A stretch of 64,000 bases of DNA from Collinsella aerofaciens (GTDB lineage: Bacteria > Actinomycetota > Coriobacteriia > Coriobacteriales > Coriobacteriaceae), in assembly GCF_963360655.1 (NCBI RefSeq), contig NZ_OY725712.1:1305902-1369901 (forward strand). The letters run 5' to 3'. Positions 61,431 through 64,000 of the stretch are shown here, piece after piece. Each line of letters begins with the position of its first letter. Position 1 is the first letter of the stretch. A model generated the notes under the pieces. It saw only the letters and a program-made list of their open reading frames with translations. It did not search any database and had not been told where the DNA came from. The translations under genes were made by a program, and so were the position numbers.

Positions 61431-62324
61431 ATGGATACGAGTTATTACAACCGCTTTGGTGCCGAGGAACTTACGCGCCGCTTGTCGAGCGAGACCTTGT
61501 TGGCGCAGGGCCCCATGGGCAGTGTTCTGTTGAGTGAGTACGACGCCGCCGATATTCCACCGGCGTTTTGGAATCTGGCGGAGCCGCAGACCGTTTCTCG
61601 TATCCATCGCTTGTATGTCGCCGCCGGTGCGCAGGTGCTCATTACCAATACCTTTCAGGCATCAAGCTATGCCCTCAAGCACGACCAGATTGCGCCGTCC
61701 GTGGCGGAGGTCAATCGCGGGGCCGTCGACGATGCCCGCCAGGCGCACCCTCAGCTACTGCTGGGCTCAATGGGCCCGATCGGTATTGAGTGGTTTGCCG
61801 AGGACTCTGTCGAGTATCGTGAAATCCGCGGCATTGCGCGCGAACAGGCGCACGCCTTGCTCAATGCTGGTGTTGACGGTCTGCTGATCGAGACGGTGAC
61901 GTCTATCCGTAATCTGCAGCCCATGCTTGCCGGCGCCCGAGATGCCGCCGACGGCATGCCTGTTCTGGTGAGTTTTGTCGTTGACGATAAAGGCGACCTG
62001 CTGGGCGATGGCCTCAACATCGAGGCAGCCGTTTTGTACGCCGAAAAACACGGCGCAAATTCGGTTGGTGTTAATTGCTGTTCGCTTGCGGCCGCGAACG
62101 CGGCGGTGCCCAGGATGGTTGCATCGGCGACTACTCCCGTCACGGTGCGTCCCAACGTAGGCGATCCGGTCCAGACTCAGGATGGCCCCGTATGGCACGA
62201 GAACCCCGAAGCTTTCGCGCGCGCATGCATCGAATGGAGACATGCCGGTGCCGCAATGGTGGGCAGTTGCTGTGGAACCACGGCAATCACTACGGCCGCG
62301 ATGGCCGAGGCGCTCGATATATAA
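61431..62324 (+). CDS. Homocysteine S-methyltransferase-domain protein
   Basis: This 297-residue TIM-barrel protein has the zinc ligands of the methyltransferase family: GVNCC (near 217) and GSCCGTT (near 281). Other motifs are LITNTFQASSYAL and LIETVTSIRNLQPMLAGARD. It resembles the N-terminal homocysteine domain of MetH or stand-alone MmuM/BHMT enzymes; no cobalamin or folate domain is attached. It probably transfers methyl to homocysteine or a related thiol. It is likely co-transcribed with the DtxR-type gene. Confidence 0.88.
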   Translation: MDTSYYNRFGAEELTRRLSSETLLAQGPMGSVLLSEYDAADIPPAFWNLAEPQTVSRIHRLYVAAGAQVLITNTFQASSYALKHDQIAPSVAEVNRGAVDDARQAHPQLLLGSMGPIGIEWFAEDSVEYREIRGIAREQAHALLNAGVDGLLIETVTSIRNLQPMLAGARDAADGMPVLVSFVVDDKGDLLGDGLNIEAAVLYAEKHGANSVGVNCCSLAAANAAVPRMVASATTPVTVRPNVGDPVQTQDGPVWHENPEAFARACIEWRHAGAAMVGSCCGTTAITTAAMAEALDI

Positions 62325-62329
62325 AGGGC

Positions 62330-62357
62330 AAACCGCTCCATACGGGGCGGTTTTTTT
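62330..62357 (+). terminator. Rho-independent terminator after the methyltransferase gene
   Basis: The stem AAACCGCTCC/GGGGCGGTTT (one G-T pair) around ATAC is followed by seven T. Confidence 0.88.
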
Positions 62358-62481
62358 ATTGCTTGCATGTCCTCGGCAGCATTTGCCCAAATGGTGAATG
62401 CTGGTGCCGGCAGGTTGCCGAGTGCATGTTGCGGGTATACCCCATGCGTACCATGATCCAAACACTGTGAGGTGTCTGCGC

Positions 62482-63882
62482 GTGTGCGCGATAATTCATT
62501 TTGGAACTGACGGTTGGCGCGCTCGCGTCGATGAGGACTTCACTGCCGATAACGTTGCCCGTATCGCCGATGCCGTCGGCGAGTTGTGGCAAAAGACCAA
62601 TCCGGGCAAAACGGTATATATAGGGTTCGACACCCGGCCCCTGGCGCGCGAGTTCGCTGAGCTTGCGGCGGGCGTGCTAGCAGCGCACGGGCTAGACGCC
62701 GTGCTCGCTTCGCGACCTGTCCCGACCCCTGCCCTTACGTGGGCGGCGGCTTATGACGGTGAGGCGTGCGGCGCGCTCATGGTGACGGGGTCCCATCATC
62801 CGCAGGGTTATCTGTGCCTCAAGATTCGCATGGGTGACGGCTCGACCGCCAACCAGGATGTCATCGAAGAGCTCGAAGAGACTATGGCTCCCGAGCCAAT
62901 GGGGATCGAGGGGCAATATCGCACCGCGGATATCATTCCTGACTATATGCAGGCGGTGGCATCGTTTGTCGATGCCGAAGCCATCCGCGCCGCGCACTTG
63001 CGCGTGGTTGTCGATCCCATGGGCGGCGCAGCCCAGGGCTATCTAGCCGACTTGCTGCGCGAGCTTGGCGTTGAGGTGCACGAGATTCACGCCGGGCAGG
63101 TGTCTGATCAAGAAGATATCTGCCCCGACCCCGTTGAGCCTTGGGTGGACACTTGCGAGCGCACGGTTATCGAGGACGGAGCTTGCGCTGGCCTGGTGAC
63201 CGACGGCGACGCCGACCGTATCGGCGCGGTTGACGAGCGCGGCAGATATATACATCCGCATCAGATCATGGCGCTCGTTTTGGGCGACTTGGTTCAATTT
63301 CGCAATTTGGAGGGGCGCGTCGTCGTCAATCTTTCATGCTCGACGCTCGTGCGTCGCATTGCCGAGGCGCTTGGCTGCCGCGTGACCGTCAAACCAGTCG
63401 GTTTCAAATATATAGCGGCGGAGATGAAGAAGGGCGGCGTCCTCATGGGCGGCGAAGAAGCCGGTGGTATCGGCATCGCCGCGCATATGCCCGAGCGTGA
63501 TGGAATCCTCGCCTGTCTGATTCTGTGTGAGCTTATGGCAAAGACGGACGCGCCTTTGGGCGTTCTGGTCGACCAACTCGAGGACAGTTTTGGTAAGACG
63601 AGTTACGGTCGACGCGATTTGCGCCTTGAGGCCGAAGATGCCGAAACGTTACGAACCCTGCTGCCGGGCGTAAACCCCAAGTCGATTTGTGGCAAGGTGC
63701 CGCAAAACGTTAGTCATATGGACGGCTTGCGTCTGTCATTCGAGGATGACACGTGGCTGCTGGTCCGTCCTAGCGGGACCGAACCAGTGGTGCGCGTCTA
63801 CGCCGAGGGGTTCTCGGTGGAAGAACGTGATGAGTTGCTCGATGCTGGCTGTGCTTTAGCTAGGGGGACGTATCCGCTTTAA
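62482..63882 (+). CDS. Phosphoglucomutase/phosphomannomutase family protein
   Basis: This 466-residue alpha-D-phosphohexomutase starts at GTG 62482 (GAGGTG before it) with FGTDGWRARV. The phosphoserine loop reads VTGSHHPQGYLCLKI, a variant of TASHNP that keeps Ser-His. The Mg2+ loop DGDADRIG, sugar loop GGEEAGGIG and phosphate loop RPSGTEP are intact. It interconverts hexose 1- and 6-phosphates. GTG 62467 in the same frame is possible. No neighbour narrows the substrate. Confidence 0.93.
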   Translation: MCAIIHFGTDGWRARVDEDFTADNVARIADAVGELWQKTNPGKTVYIGFDTRPLAREFAELAAGVLAAHGLDAVLASRPVPTPALTWAAAYDGEACGALMVTGSHHPQGYLCLKIRMGDGSTANQDVIEELEETMAPEPMGIEGQYRTADIIPDYMQAVASFVDAEAIRAAHLRVVVDPMGGAAQGYLADLLRELGVEVHEIHAGQVSDQEDICPDPVEPWVDTCERTVIEDGACAGLVTDGDADRIGAVDERGRYIHPHQIMALVLGDLVQFRNLEGRVVVNLSCSTLVRRIAEALGCRVTVKPVGFKYIAAEMKKGGVLMGGEEAGGIGIAAHMPERDGILACLILCELMAKTDAPLGVLVDQLEDSFGKTSYGRRDLRLEAEDAETLRTLLPGVNPKSICGKVPQNVSHMDGLRLSFEDDTWLLVRPSGTEPVVRVYAEGFSVEERDELLDAGCALARGTYPL

Positions 63883-64000
63883 CCATGAGGCTGCCTTATA
63901 TAAAGAGATGCTCGGCGAGCGGTAGGTAACGGCTGGCAAACGTTAGTCGGATCAGAAGATGTGTAGGAAATGTGTACGCCCAGATTCCCGCCCCCGGCGC
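63883..64000. other. Intergenic end of window
   Basis: I see no gene, RNA or clear promoter in this last piece. Confidence 0.6.

Overview
The window is a 64 kb piece of a high-GC actinobacterial chromosome. Gene content and order (prfA, prmC, sua5, glpK, upp and atpIBEFHAGDC, then murA), the Coriobacteriia-like surface proteins and the codon use point to Collinsella or a close relative. This placement is an inference from family resemblance, not from a marker search. I saw no tRNA, rRNA, CRISPR array, integrase or transposase gene.

Layout. 1-2105 is the Tex gene (minus strand, cut by the window edge). 2517-5828 is a minus-strand operon of a short-chain dehydrogenase, an OFA-type MFS transporter and a Gfo/Idh/MocA oxidoreductase, with a divergent LysR gene (6061-6939) that probably controls it. 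7040-13013 is a pilus island in the order of the streptococcal FCT locus: large adhesin, inactive signal-peptidase-like chaperone (SipA-like), Spy0128/FctA-like pilin, class B sortase. A GGDEF gene follows. 14428-18653 (minus) is a MarR regulator plus a heterodimeric ABC exporter. 19101-26804 is a mixed metabolic region: a pyridoxal kinase, a low-MW phosphotyrosine phosphatase, a DUF4143 ATPase, an MFS exporter, an unusual LpdD-like/Nudix isopentenyl-diphosphate isomerase fusion and an aldose epimerase. 27068-29960 is an amino-acid ABC importer, followed by an M20 peptidase.

31742-42019 encodes a 3,425-residue sortase-anchored surface protein with about 17 tandem pilin-type isopeptide domains. 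Its gene is bracketed by a perfect 61-bp direct repeat that includes the 3' end of the M20 peptidase gene. 42582-59234 is housekeeping: translation termination and modification (prfA, prmC, sua5), an inserted hicAB pair, glpK, upp, the complete F-type ATP synthase operon, murA and an LCP cell-wall ligase. 59630-63882 holds pepT, a DtxR-type regulator, a homocysteine methyltransferase and a phosphohexomutase.

Most unusual signals. (1) Both large surface-protein genes carry a poly-G tract at the 5' end (G10 at 7222-7231, G7 at 31681-31687), and in both cases the sequence as given is one base out of frame between the likely start and the mature protein. This suggests slipped-strand phase variation of adhesins. 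(2) A family of five structured elements of about 90-170 nt recurs, four of them directly after a stop codon. Paired bases covary between copies, so a conserved RNA (or cruciform DNA) structure is likely. (3) The 61-bp repeats around the giant adhesin look like an insertion or excision scar. (4) Phased operator-like repeats with 33-bp and 32-bp periods lie at 22246-22338 and 42283-42361. (5) An LpdD-like domain is fused to an IPP isomerase.
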